Assembly: GCA_021160085.1 (NCBI GenBank) | Contig: JAGHDE010000187.1 | Coordinates: 1-8,754 of the forward strand | Direction of reading: 5' to 3' | DNA from: Pseudomonadota bacterium | Lineage (GTDB): Bacteria > Desulfobacterota > WTBG01 > JAGOGO01 | DNA length: 8,754 bases | Part shown: one piece after another, positions 1-7,120 of the stretch | How positions within the stretch are numbered: position 1 is the stretch's first letter | How the letters are laid out: each line of letters begins with the position of its first letter | Translations under genes and position numbers: made by a program | Notes under the pieces: model-generated | The model's input: the letters and a program-made list of their open reading frames with translations, nothing else | Databases searched by the model: none | What the model was told of the DNA's origin: nothing

Positions 1-229
1 GGATATTACGGGAAAGATATCTTGTCGTATCATCAATAACAGGGGGTAAGGGTGCGTTGATGGAAACAATCTCTAAGGTAAATAAATTCTTACTGTATCT
101 TCTGATGCCTTCTATTTTATTTTCTCCACTTCCATTCTGCTGAAAAATTAAAATATTCTGGGATTGATAAGTTTGATCCGGTTGGAGCGTTTTTGATAGA
201 TTTAAAGCTTTGTATTCCCAGTTGTTCAT
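1..229 (-). CDS. Unidentified protein, N-terminal part only (runs off left edge)
   Basis: A leftward reading frame starts at ATG (229-227) and stays open for 76 codons to the window edge, so the C-terminus is missing. It begins MNNWEYKALNLSK and is polar, with no signal peptide or membrane segment; a distinctive stretch reads NAPLPPVIDDTTRYL near residues 57-71. An in-frame TGA lies a short way upstream, and AGGA sits a suitable distance before the ATG, which supports this start. It lies 27 bp downstream of the ABC-F stop on the same strand, so the two are probably co-transcribed. I do not recognise the family. It is clearly open and well placed, but only a quarter kilobase is visible, so a chance frame cannot be fully excluded. 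Confidence 0.6.
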   Translation of the reverse strand, partial: MNNWEYKALNLSKTLQPDQTYQSQNILIFQQNGSGENKIEGIRRYSKNLFTLEIVSINAPLPPVIDDTTRYLSRNI

Positions 230-256
230 TAGTTGTTTCCTGTCATAACGAAAAGG

Positions 257-2125
257 TCAGATTGTTTCTAACCCATTTTGCTCAATTTTCTTTTCAAAGA
301 TGGCATGCTTAGCTTCAAAAGTGGCGGTGAGTTTTTCAAGCTCATTGAAAAGGACGTCAATGGATGCCTGGCAGGTGTGAATTGACTGTGAAAGTTCCAC
401 TATCTCTGTGCCGTTCTTCATTTCTAATGCCTTTAGTAAGGCTTTATTAAGCTGATTGAGCTTTTTTTCGAGCGCTTCAATATCGTTTTCAACCCGGGCT
501 GTTTTTTGCTCGAGAGGTTTTAATATTTTGGAGCGTTCGGCAATGATATTGGATCGTTTGCGTCTCATCTTTTTTTTGTTCAGCTTCACTGGAAATTCTT
601 TTTTACTGGAACTTTTCTGGAAAGAATTGAGAGCTGTTTCTTTATCTTGCCATCCAACCTTTTCGAGAAATCGCTGGTAGCTTCCCTCGAAGATATATGG
701 AAAATCGTCTTGAAAAACTATAAGCCGTTCAGCAAGAGCGTGAAGAAATATCTCATTATGACTAACCATAATCACCGCGCCATCAAAGCTGTCGATGGCG
801 GCGAGGAGAGCATCGCAAGATTCCATATCAAGATGGTTTGTCGGCTCATCGAGCAACAGCAGGTTGACAGGAGTGAGGAGAAGCTTGCCCAGCATCACCC
901 TGCTTTTCTCCCCTCCTGATAGAACCCCGATTTTCTTCAAGGCATTATCTCCTTCAAACATCATAGCGCCGCAGATATTTCGGGCTTTCTGCCTGTCAAC
1001 ACTCGAATGTGAATAAAGCACTTCATCCTCAACCGTTCTGGTATCATCCAGACTGCTGATGTTGGTTTGTTCGAAAAATCCTTTTTTTATCCCTGGCGCG
1101 CTTATGATTTTCCCGGTTTGAGATTTAAGAGTTTCTGATAGAAGTCGGAGGAGCGTTGTTTTTCCTTTGCCGTTGTTACCGACTACAAAGATTCGATCTC
1201 GTGTCCCAACCCGGAGACTGAAATCATTTATGAGCGTTATTTTCGGGTTATAAGAAAACGAAATGTTATTGGCCTGCAAAACGAACTTTCCCCGAAAAGG
1301 ACTGCTCTGAAAAGAAAAATCGAGCGTTTTAATCGTTTCAAGCTTATCCCGTTTCTCCATCTTTTCCAGAGTTTTTATTCGTGACTGGACCATGTTTGCA
1401 AGCCGGGCCTTAGCCCTGAATCGGCTTATGAAAAGCTCCATATCCTTTTTGCGCTGCTCATCATTTATACGAGTCTTTTTATAAATCTCCTCATCCTGGG
1501 CTGCCTGGCTGTAAAATTTTTTAGTATCACCTTTTATTTTACGCACCTTTTTTCGATGGATTCCGATAATATGGGTAACAACCTTATCCATGAAGCTTCT
1601 ATCGTGAGTGATTATCATCAGCTCGTGGTGCCAATTGATCAAAAAACGCTCGATCCAGCGGATTGATGTTATGTCAAGATAATTGGTAGGTTCATCTAAA
1701 AGGAGCAGATCTGGTTCAGCTACAAGCACCTTGGCAAGGTTGAGGCGTACCTGGTATCCTCCTGAAAATTCATAGGGGTTTTGATGCATTTCTTCGTCGG
1801 AAAAGCCAAGGCCGGCAAGTATCTTTTCCACCTTCCAGTAGTGGCCCTGATCTTTTTCGGAAAGCCCGCGCATTCCTTCTTTCAGAACTGTATTCTCAGT
1901 AAAGTCAAGCTTCTGAGTAACATAGCCAATACGATAATGTTTAGGAACTGTAATAGTCCCTGCATCAGGAGATTCTTCGCTGGTAATGATACGAAAAAGC
2001 GTTGTCTTCCCGTGTCCGTTTCGTCCCACAAGCCCGACCCGTTCACGAGGATTAATTTTGAAGGCTATGTCATCAAAGAGCAACTGCCCTCCGAAGCTTT
2101 TGGTAAGATTATTTACGCTGATCAT
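257..2125 (-). CDS. ABC-F family ATP-binding protein (Uup/YheS-like), ribosome-associated
   Basis: This is a 622-aa soluble protein with two ABC ATPase domains and no membrane segments. Domain 1 has Walker A GRNGHGKTT (34-42), signature FSGGYQ (120-125), Walker B with DEPTNYLD (144-151, catalytic Glu145) and switch His174. A charged helical interdomain linker (about 200-285) matches the ABC-F P-site tRNA interaction motif region. Domain 2 has Walker A GNNGKGKTT (316-324), LSGGEK (402-407), DEPTNHLD (426-433, Glu427) and His456. The C-terminus (about 515-612) is a Lys/Glu-rich predicted coiled coil, as in Uup and YheS. Both ATPase sites look intact. Family members bind the ribosomal E site and relieve stalling or protect against antibiotics; which of these applies here cannot be told from sequence. 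The ATG at 2125 gives the canonical N-terminus but has no Shine-Dalgarno of its own (see the leader entry). Its length fits the family. Confidence 0.95.
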   Translation of the reverse strand: MISVNNLTKSFGGQLLFDDIAFKINPRERVGLVGRNGHGKTTLFRIITSEESPDAGTITVPKHYRIGYVTQKLDFTENTVLKEGMRGLSEKDQGHYWKVEKILAGLGFSDEEMHQNPYEFSGGYQVRLNLAKVLVAEPDLLLLDEPTNYLDITSIRWIERFLINWHHELMIITHDRSFMDKVVTHIIGIHRKKVRKIKGDTKKFYSQAAQDEEIYKKTRINDEQRKKDMELFISRFRAKARLANMVQSRIKTLEKMEKRDKLETIKTLDFSFQSSPFRGKFVLQANNISFSYNPKITLINDFSLRVGTRDRIFVVGNNGKGKTTLLRLLSETLKSQTGKIISAPGIKKGFFEQTNISSLDDTRTVEDEVLYSHSSVDRQKARNICGAMMFEGDNALKKIGVLSGGEKSRVMLGKLLLTPVNLLLLDEPTNHLDMESCDALLAAIDSFDGAVIMVSHNEIFLHALAERLIVFQDDFPYIFEGSYQRFLEKVGWQDKETALNSFQKSSSKKEFPVKLNKKKMRRKRSNIIAERSKILKPLEQKTARVENDIEALEKKLNQLNKALLKALEMKNGTEIVELSQSIHTCQASIDVLFNELEKLTATFEAKHAIFEKKIEQNGLETI

Positions 2126-2302
2126 TGTTTTTATAAACCATATCTGTCTCCCCTTGTTTTATGATAATGTAATTTTACCAGTTTTAAGACAAAAATTCCG
2201 GAAGCAGGTCATCCTTATCTCCAGAAACCGTATTCAATATCCGATTTGCTTAGAGTTGCAGGAGATACGCTGAAGAACAAGTGAAAAGAGGGCAAATTTT
2301 GC
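2109..2302 (-). promoter_or_regulatory. Putative leader region of the ABC-F gene with two tiny ORFs
   Basis: The 177 bp between the TIM-barrel gene and the ABC-F start hold two short leftward ORFs with good Shine-Dalgarno sites. The first (2212-2159) encodes 17 aa, MTCFRNFCLKTGKITLS, with GGAG six bases before its ATG. The second (2141-2109) encodes MVYKNNDQRK; GGGGAG lies six bases before its ATG, and it overlaps the ABC-F start in another frame. A TATCTCC segment (2267-2261 on this strand) is exactly complementary to GGAGATA (2222-2216), which contains the first ORF's Shine-Dalgarno, and partly complementary to GGAGA in the second. This layout resembles leader-peptide control known for some antibiotic-responsive ABC-F genes. 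The role here is inferred. No strong promoter or terminator was recognised in this gap. Confidence 0.4.
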
Positions 2303-3091
2303 TCACCAGGTCCAAAACTTTTCAAGATATTTCAAGCTCGGCCGGAGATCCTCTTCTCTATGGGGTTCAAGCGTAATGACCGGGGGATTTTTTCTTCTCG
2401 ATTTAAGATAGTCAAAGAGCGGTTGGAAGTTTATGCTCCCTTGCCCCATTGCCAGATGCTCATCTTCTTTGCCACAGTTATCATGCATATGAAGCTGTCC
2501 GAGGTATGATCCCAGAAATTCCAGCCAGTTAACGAGGGGGACGCTGCTAAAAACGGCCTGATGGCCGATATCGAAACAGAATCCTGCGTTTTGATTTTTT
2601 AGATTATTGAAAAGAGTTTTGATGTCTTCGGGGTTGTCTTCATACACATTTTCCAGCATTAAGAGGCTGCCTTCATTTCCTATGCGTGTTCCCAGCCAGG
2701 ACCACATCTTGAGACTGTTTTCAAACCAGATATCCTTTATAAAAGAGTATCTTTCCCTGTCATAGCCGACATGACAAACAACCGTTTCAGGTTTGAAGAT
2801 CGGAACCAGTTGAAGCACCTGTTCAAAGCGATGCCGGGTTACAGCTCTTATAGACTTATCCGGAGATCCGGGGGAGAGATCAATAAAAGGCGCATGCAGG
2901 GTAATGGTGAGAGAGTGGTTATGGAATTCCTTTGCAATATCGGTGAAGTCGGACAGGGAATAGCGCTCTAAAACAGCGGCATCAAGACCGATTTCCGGAT
3001 TCAACCTTTGTTTGATGAAACGGTTGAGATAGGAGTCGCAAAGCATCGCAAACGGAATGTTGACCTGAACATGATTGATAAGCAGCGGCAT
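2303..3091 (-). CDS. Xylose isomerase-like / AP endonuclease family 2 TIM-barrel protein
   Basis: A 262-aa cytoplasmic protein of the xylose-isomerase-like TIM-barrel superfamily, which includes sugar isomerases/epimerases and endonuclease IV. Candidate metal ligands occur at barrel strand ends in the order known for endonuclease IV: His66 (TLHAPF), His107 (VCHVGYD), Glu147 (MLENVYED), Asp174 and His177 (FDIGH), His201 (LHMHD), Asp210-x-His212 (EDEH), and Glu242 (TLEPH). The phrase AMGQGSINF after His212 is also typical. This supports a trinuclear or binuclear metal hydrolase or isomerase. The substrate cannot be told: sugar phosphate isomerase/epimerase, phosphodiesterase, or DNA repair at abasic sites are all possible, and at 262 aa it is a little shorter than bacterial endonuclease IV. 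The ATG at 3091 has only a weak upstream ribosome site. It is divergent from the YkgJ-type gene. Confidence 0.8.
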   Translation of the reverse strand: MPLLINHVQVNIPFAMLCDSYLNRFIKQRLNPEIGLDAAVLERYSLSDFTDIAKEFHNHSLTITLHAPFIDLSPGSPDKSIRAVTRHRFEQVLQLVPIFKPETVVCHVGYDRERYSFIKDIWFENSLKMWSWLGTRIGNEGSLLMLENVYEDNPEDIKTLFNNLKNQNAGFCFDIGHQAVFSSVPLVNWLEFLGSYLGQLHMHDNCGKEDEHLAMGQGSINFQPLFDYLKSRRKNPPVITLEPHREEDLRPSLKYLEKFWTW

Positions 3092-3118
3092 AACCAGAGT
3101 TTCTCAAAACGAATTTTT

Positions 3119-3149
3119 TTGCCAAAGGGAGGGATAAATATGTTATACT
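3119..3149 (+). promoter_or_regulatory. Candidate sigma70-type promoter for the YkgJ-type gene and symporter
   Basis: TTGCCA (3119-3124) is followed by TATACT (3144-3149), with a somewhat long 19-bp spacer, about 90 bases before the ATG at 3238. If real it overlaps the divergent promoter region, so the two transcription units may influence each other. This rests on motif resemblance only. Confidence 0.3.
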
Positions 3150-3166
3150 ATCCACATTTGTTTTTT

Positions 3167-3196
3167 ATTATAACATAATAAGAGACATATAAACAA
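3167..3196 (-). promoter_or_regulatory. Candidate sigma70-type promoter for the TIM-barrel gene
   Basis: On the minus strand TTGTTT (3196-3191) is followed after 18 bp by a perfect TATAAT (3172-3167), about 75 bases before the ATG at 3091. The spacing and -10 box fit a housekeeping promoter, but the region is AT-rich, so chance matches are likely. Confidence 0.35.
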
Positions 3197-3237
3197 TACA
3201 ATAAACGGAATGATGATTTTGATGAAAGCTTTTAAAC

Positions 3238-3597
3238 ATGGGAAGAGAGGTGAATGATAAACCTGCTGTAGCCTGCGAGCGTTGCGGAAAATGCTGTCAG
3301 ACCAATCTCACCGCTTACGTTACTGACGAGGATATAGAGCGCTGGAAACAAGAAGGCAGAGAAGATATACTCCATATCCTGAAAAATGAGCGCGCGGTCT
3401 GGGCTGGTGATCGTTTAGTATCTGCAAAGGATGGACTGCCTCTTCAAAGCTGCCCGTTTTTGGTATGGGAAAAGGGGAAATGCTCCTGCGCTATTTATGA
3501 AACCCGACCCCGGGTGTGCAGGGAATACATTCCGGGTTCTTCTTTACTATGCCCTCAATTTGGAAGAAGGGAACTGACCCATGTTATCACATTATGA
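3238..3597 (+). CDS. YkgJ family cysteine cluster protein
   Basis: A 119-aa soluble protein with the cysteine pattern of the YkgJ/UPF0153 zinc- or iron-cluster family. It has CxxCxxCC near the N-terminus (Cys13, 16, 19, 20), then Cys72 (SCPFL), Cys82 and Cys84 (KCSC), Cys94 in the typical YETRPRVCREY motif, and a last Cys105. The family is thought to bind a metal or Fe-S cluster, but its biochemical role is generally unknown. The ATG at 3238 follows an in-frame TGA 15 bases upstream and has no clear Shine-Dalgarno. GTG at 3250 is the only near alternative, but the purine run before it is too close. The symporter begins 39 bp after its stop on the same strand, so they probably share a transcript, though no functional link is evident. 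Confidence 0.88.
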   Translation: MGREVNDKPAVACERCGKCCQTNLTAYVTDEDIERWKQEGREDILHILKNERAVWAGDRLVSAKDGLPLQSCPFLVWEKGKCSCAIYETRPRVCREYIPGSSLLCPQFGRRELTHVITL

Positions 3598-3636
3598 AGA
3601 GAAACCGACAGATGAGGAAGGTTTGTTTTCCTTAAG

Positions 3637-5244
3637 TTGCCTATGATATTGTTTTCATCTTCCGGCGCCAGCCAGAAACGTTCGCGTCTTCTGATTGGTA
3701 TTATCATTGCAATCATTCTCGGTACAGTGATTGGCGGCTGGTTTCCCAATTTTGCCATGAAGGTCTCGATTCTCGGTGAGATCTTTCTGAATCTACTGAT
3801 GATGCTTGTCATCCCCCTTGTTATGTTTTCAATGATTGTAGGTATAACCGGACTCGGAGATATTCGCAAGCTCGGCTCTATTGGCGGACGTACTGTCCTA
3901 TATTACCTCATGACTACCGGGATTGCGGTGTTGATTGGGATAGCCATGGTTAATATTATCCAGCCCGGCAAGGGCATAGCTCCTGGTGAAGAACATCCCG
4001 AATTTGGTTATACGGTGGGGGGTGAAAAAAACCGGACCATATTATTACAAAATGAAACGTGGGAAAGGACACAGTATAACGACACGTACGTACTTGCATT
4101 GTTGGATCAGGATGTAAAGGGTACGATTGCATCGTCTTCTCATAATTCTGTCACAGTGAAGCTCTGGGAACCTCGTCAGGCCGGGGCTCAGGTTTATATT
4201 ATCGCTGAAGATGGAACGCGGTTGCCATTTCGTTGGATTGAGCGACAACTTGTTTCTGCGGAGCCGGAACTTAAACCGTCAGGGTCTGGTGTAAAAATAA
4301 GCTTATCCATTGCCGGAAAACTACATGGAAAAGAGCAGGGAGAGGTCAGGAATATTCTAAAAGAGGTTCTAATTGGAAAAGAAGAAACCGGAAAGCAGGG
4401 AATTTTTCCCCGTAACATCTTCTCTGCTATGGTGAAGATGGATATCCTTCCCTTGATAATTTTTTCCCTTCTGATAGGAGCAGCACTCTCTGTTTTGGGT
4501 GAGCGAGTACGTTCTGCTATTGAAATTTTTTCTGCCCTTAATGATGCCATAATGCAGCTTGTCCACTGGGTTATGGTCATTGCTCCGTTAGGTATCTTCG
4601 GATTGGTGGCGGCACGGATTGGCCGCGCCGGAGGGTTCAGCGGTTTTATTCCCGAGCTCTGTTCGCTCGGAAAGTATAGTTTAACCGTTTTGCTCGGTCT
4701 GATGATTCATGGGTTTGTTGTATTGCCGCTGATCCTGAAGATTCTGGGACGGCGAAGCCCTTGGCTCTACGTCAAGGGGGTGGGAGCAGCATTGCTTAAT
4801 GCTTTTTCTACCGCATCCAGTTCTGCCACTTTACCGCTGACCTTGCAGGGAGTGAAAGAGGAAAATGGGATCTCTAATCGAACCGCCAGTTTTGTTCTCC
4901 CTTTGGGCGCCACCATCAATATGGATGGTACGGCTCTGTATGAGGCGGTTGCGGCAATATTTATTGCCCAGGTTTATGGAATATCCATGAGCCCGGCCAT
5001 GCAGGCAATCATTTTTCTTACGGCTACCCTGGCAGCGATCGGGGCGGCAGGTATTCCTGAAGCCGGCCTGGTCACGATGGTAATTGTTCTGAGGGCGGTT
5101 GGTCTTCCGGTTGAGGGAATAGGCTTGCTGTTGGCCATTGACTGGCTTCTGGACCGATTCCGAACTACAGTCAATGTATGGGGAGATAGTGTTGGAGCCG
5201 CTGTTATCGAGACTTTGGAATTGAGGCCAGAAAAGCGCCGTTAG
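3637..5244 (+). CDS. Dicarboxylate/amino acid:cation symporter (DAACS, GltP/GltT type) with large loop insertion
   Basis: An inner-membrane secondary transporter of 535 aa, against roughly 400-450 for typical bacterial members. Hairpin 1 carries the serine-rich STASSSATLP (391-400), TM7 the sodium-site NMDGT (428-432), hairpin 2 GAAGIPEAG (469-477). TM8 carries Asp502, Asp506, Arg509, Thr510, Asn513 and Asp517, which align with the substrate and Na+ residues of archaeal GltPh. Arg509 indicates an acidic side chain and Asp506 an amino group, so glutamate/aspartate:Na+ or H+ uptake is more likely than C4-dicarboxylate uptake. TM1-TM3 span about 18-110. Residues about 112-258 replace the usual short TM3-TM4 loop with a polar, beta-rich segment predicted to face the periplasm. 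The start is uncertain: TTG at 3637 or ATG at 3643. An in-frame TGA lies at 3613-3615, and GAGGAAGG (3614-3621) is rather far from either. Confidence 0.93.
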   Translation: MPMILFSSSGASQKRSRLLIGIIIAIILGTVIGGWFPNFAMKVSILGEIFLNLLMMLVIPLVMFSMIVGITGLGDIRKLGSIGGRTVLYYLMTTGIAVLIGIAMVNIIQPGKGIAPGEEHPEFGYTVGGEKNRTILLQNETWERTQYNDTYVLALLDQDVKGTIASSSHNSVTVKLWEPRQAGAQVYIIAEDGTRLPFRWIERQLVSAEPELKPSGSGVKISLSIAGKLHGKEQGEVRNILKEVLIGKEETGKQGIFPRNIFSAMVKMDILPLIIFSLLIGAALSVLGERVRSAIEIFSALNDAIMQLVHWVMVIAPLGIFGLVAARIGRAGGFSGFIPELCSLGKYSLTVLLGLMIHGFVVLPLILKILGRRSPWLYVKGVGAALLNAFSTASSSATLPLTLQGVKEENGISNRTASFVLPLGATINMDGTALYEAVAAIFIAQVYGISMSPAMQAIIFLTATLAAIGAAGIPEAGLVTMVIVLRAVGLPVEGIGLLLAIDWLLDRFRTTVNVWGDSVGAAVIETLELRPEKRR

Positions 5245-5249
5245 TCTCG

Positions 5250-6737
5250 CTACAATTCAGGGACAGCAAATTGAATGATATTTTTTACTATTTCTTGATT
5301 GTAAATACCTATAAGAATAATCGATATTGCTACCGTCAAGGTGGGGACCAACATACTAAAGGGGGCTTCGTTGATGGTGATTTTTTTTTCTCCGTGTGAA
5401 TGGTTCTGATCAGAATCGTGAAAGACGTATCCAATCTCAATTATCCGGAAAAAGAGAATGACATTAATTAAACTGGACCCCAGTAAAACTACTACAAACG
5501 ACCAGTTTTGCGCAATAACGGCGCCTTGAATAAGGTACCATTTACTGAAAAAACCTCCTGTCGGGGGAACACCAATTATTGATAATGCAAAAATAACAAA
5601 AGCAATCATTGTTAAAGGAATTTTTCTAAAGCAAGCATGAAAATCGGATAAAGTATGAGATTTGAGTTTATAGGTGATAATCCCGGCAACCAAAAACAAC
5701 CCGAGCGTCATAACCGCGTCATTCAAGAGATGGAGAATAGCTCCTTTAATGGCGATGGGGTTTGCCAGGCCTATGCCACCCACCATATAACCAACTTCAG
5801 CCACGATAATATAACATAACATCCTTTTGAAATCGGTTTGAGCCAATGCCATAATTGCACCGGCAATGATGGCCGCAATACCAACCCAAACCATTATTTT
5901 TGCCACCGGAAGCGTTTCAATAGAAAAGCAGGGTTTAAATACGGTGAATATTATTCTTATCATGACATAGATTGAAACCTTGGTCATTAACGGGGCAAGC
6001 AATGCACTGGCACTCGAAGGCGCGCGGGTATAGGCATCCGGAAGCCATACATGCAATGGGAAAAGGGCCATCTTTATAGCTATTCCAACCATGAAGAAAG
6101 CAAAGGCAACCAGAACTACCTTGGAACTATAAAGATCCGGTAAAATGTTGGCCAGATCCGCTATATTAAGTGATCCGGTGACCATATAAAGGTAACCCAC
6201 TCCGAGCAAGTAAAAACAGGCTCCCACCGTTCCCATGATTATATATCTGAAACTGGCGATGAGAGCGCCTTTTTCGCCTGCAGCAATCAAGCCATAACCG
6301 GCTAAAGAGGCTATTTCCAGGAAGACATAAAGATTAAACAAATCACCCGTTATAACAATTCCCAGAAATCCTACCACCTGTAATAGAAAAACAGTATAAA
6401 AAGCGGTCTTTCCCGAAACTTCCTGTTCGACGCTCTTCTTAGAATAAATGGCCACCAATAATGCTACTGACGAAACCAGGACCAGCATAAGAGCGTTTAG
6501 GTGGTCGATGACATACTCTATACCCCAGGGTGGGGCCCAATTTCCCAAATAGTAATGGATGGCACCGGATTTCAACACTACCTGAAGCGTAATTACGGAG
6601 AAAACGACTGATGCGGTAAGAGCTGAAACAACCCAAAAGTAGCAAAGTTTCTTATTCAACTGTCCAAGAATAGGGGTAAGGAAGGCACACATCAAGGGGA
6701 CGACTATAATGAGAATGGGCGCTTGATCTATCATCAC
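5250..6737 (-). CDS. mrpD: Mrp-type cation/proton antiporter subunit D (MrpD/MnhD, NuoN/NuoL-like)
   Basis: A 495-aa polytopic membrane protein (about 14 helices), full length for MrpD/MbhH and homologous to the proton channels of complex I. Visible hallmarks are the TM5 glutamate Glu141 in LYVFLEIASL, Lys222 in the GIAIKMALFPLHVWLPDAY block (218-236), the following APSSASALLAPLMTK with Lys253, His336 in ILHLLND, and Lys399 in GGFFSKWYL. These are the charged residues of the proton path. A short His/Asp-rich loop (about 440-448) precedes the last helices. It is the last gene of the leftward cluster. GTG at 6737 overlaps the mrpC stop; ATG at 6734 is an equally possible start, and GAGGAAG just upstream serves both. 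The stop lies 5 bp from the convergent symporter stop. It could be called NuoN-like in isolation, but the neighbours settle it as an antiporter subunit. Confidence 0.93.
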   Translation of the reverse strand: MMIDQAPILIIVVPLMCAFLTPILGQLNKKLCYFWVVSALTASVVFSVITLQVVLKSGAIHYYLGNWAPPWGIEYVIDHLNALMLVLVSSVALLVAIYSKKSVEQEVSGKTAFYTVFLLQVVGFLGIVITGDLFNLYVFLEIASLAGYGLIAAGEKGALIASFRYIIMGTVGACFYLLGVGYLYMVTGSLNIADLANILPDLYSSKVVLVAFAFFMVGIAIKMALFPLHVWLPDAYTRAPSSASALLAPLMTKVSIYVMIRIIFTVFKPCFSIETLPVAKIMVWVGIAAIIAGAIMALAQTDFKRMLCYIIVAEVGYMVGGIGLANPIAIKGAILHLLNDAVMTLGLFLVAGIITYKLKSHTLSDFHACFRKIPLTMIAFVIFALSIIGVPPTGGFFSKWYLIQGAVIAQNWSFVVVLLGSSLINVILFFRIIEIGYVFHDSDQNHSHGEKKITINEAPFSMLVPTLTVAISIILIGIYNQEIVKNIIQFAVPEL

Positions 6738-7114
6738 TTTAGCTTCCTCAGGATTTCGTTTTCTTCCAGCGTACCATACTCTCGGTAAATTTTGATGATG
6801 ATGGCTATTGCAACCCCCAGTGTTGCAACCATTACCACAATAGCCGTGAGCATAAGGACATGGGGCAATGGATTAAGGTAATGGCTCACCTTAATGGCAT
6901 GTTCTGCTCCATGTGCATGTTTTATTATTGGCAAGGTAGCCCCACCTTTTTTGCAGGCTATAGAAACAAAAAAAAGAATGATCGCGGTCTGAAAGATATT
7001 CATGCCGATAATTTTTTTTACCAGATTATTTTTTCCTATCATGGCATAAAAACCTATCATCATCAGAACGATATACATCCAGTAATTATATTTGCTCACA
7101 ATAAAATCAAACAT
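6734..7114 (-). CDS. mrpC: Mrp-type antiporter subunit C (MrpC/MnhC/MbhG, NuoK-like)
   Basis: A small membrane protein with three predicted helices, homologous to NuoK. It has the typical FYAMIGKNNLVKKIIGMNIFQTAI block near the first two helices and NPLPHVLMLTAIVV in the third, then a charged cytoplasmic tail (IYREYGTLEENE). The loop between helices 2 and 3 is rich in His and Lys (KHAHGAEHAIKVSH). I chose ATG at 7114 (126 aa) because GAGG (7127-7124) is nine bases away. The in-frame GTG at 7120 would give 128 aa but leaves only three bases after GAGG. It couples to mrpD by a short overlap. In the complex it sits against MrpD and helps form the proton/cation path. It is the first gene after the 231-bp non-coding gap. 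Confidence 0.92.
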   Translation of the reverse strand: MFDFIVSKYNYWMYIVLMMIGFYAMIGKNNLVKKIIGMNIFQTAIILFFVSIACKKGGATLPIIKHAHGAEHAIKVSHYLNPLPHVLMLTAIVVMVATLGVAIAIIIKIYREYGTLEENEILRKLK

Positions 7115-7120
7115 TCTCAC

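Noticed and set aside
1781..2273. Rightward ORFs of 127 and 95 codons over the ABC-F start and leader
   Set aside because: They lie opposite the Walker A region of the ABC-F gene and its leader, overlap one another in different frames, and resemble no known protein.
2288..2306. GCAAAATTTGC palindrome after the TIM-barrel stop as a terminator
   Set aside because: It is short and AT-rich with almost no loop and no following T-tract; too weak to call.
3555..3869. Leftward 104-codon ORF over the symporter start
   Set aside because: It is the reverse strand of the YkgJ-type gene end and the symporter N-terminal helices; Ile/Arg-rich shadow coding.
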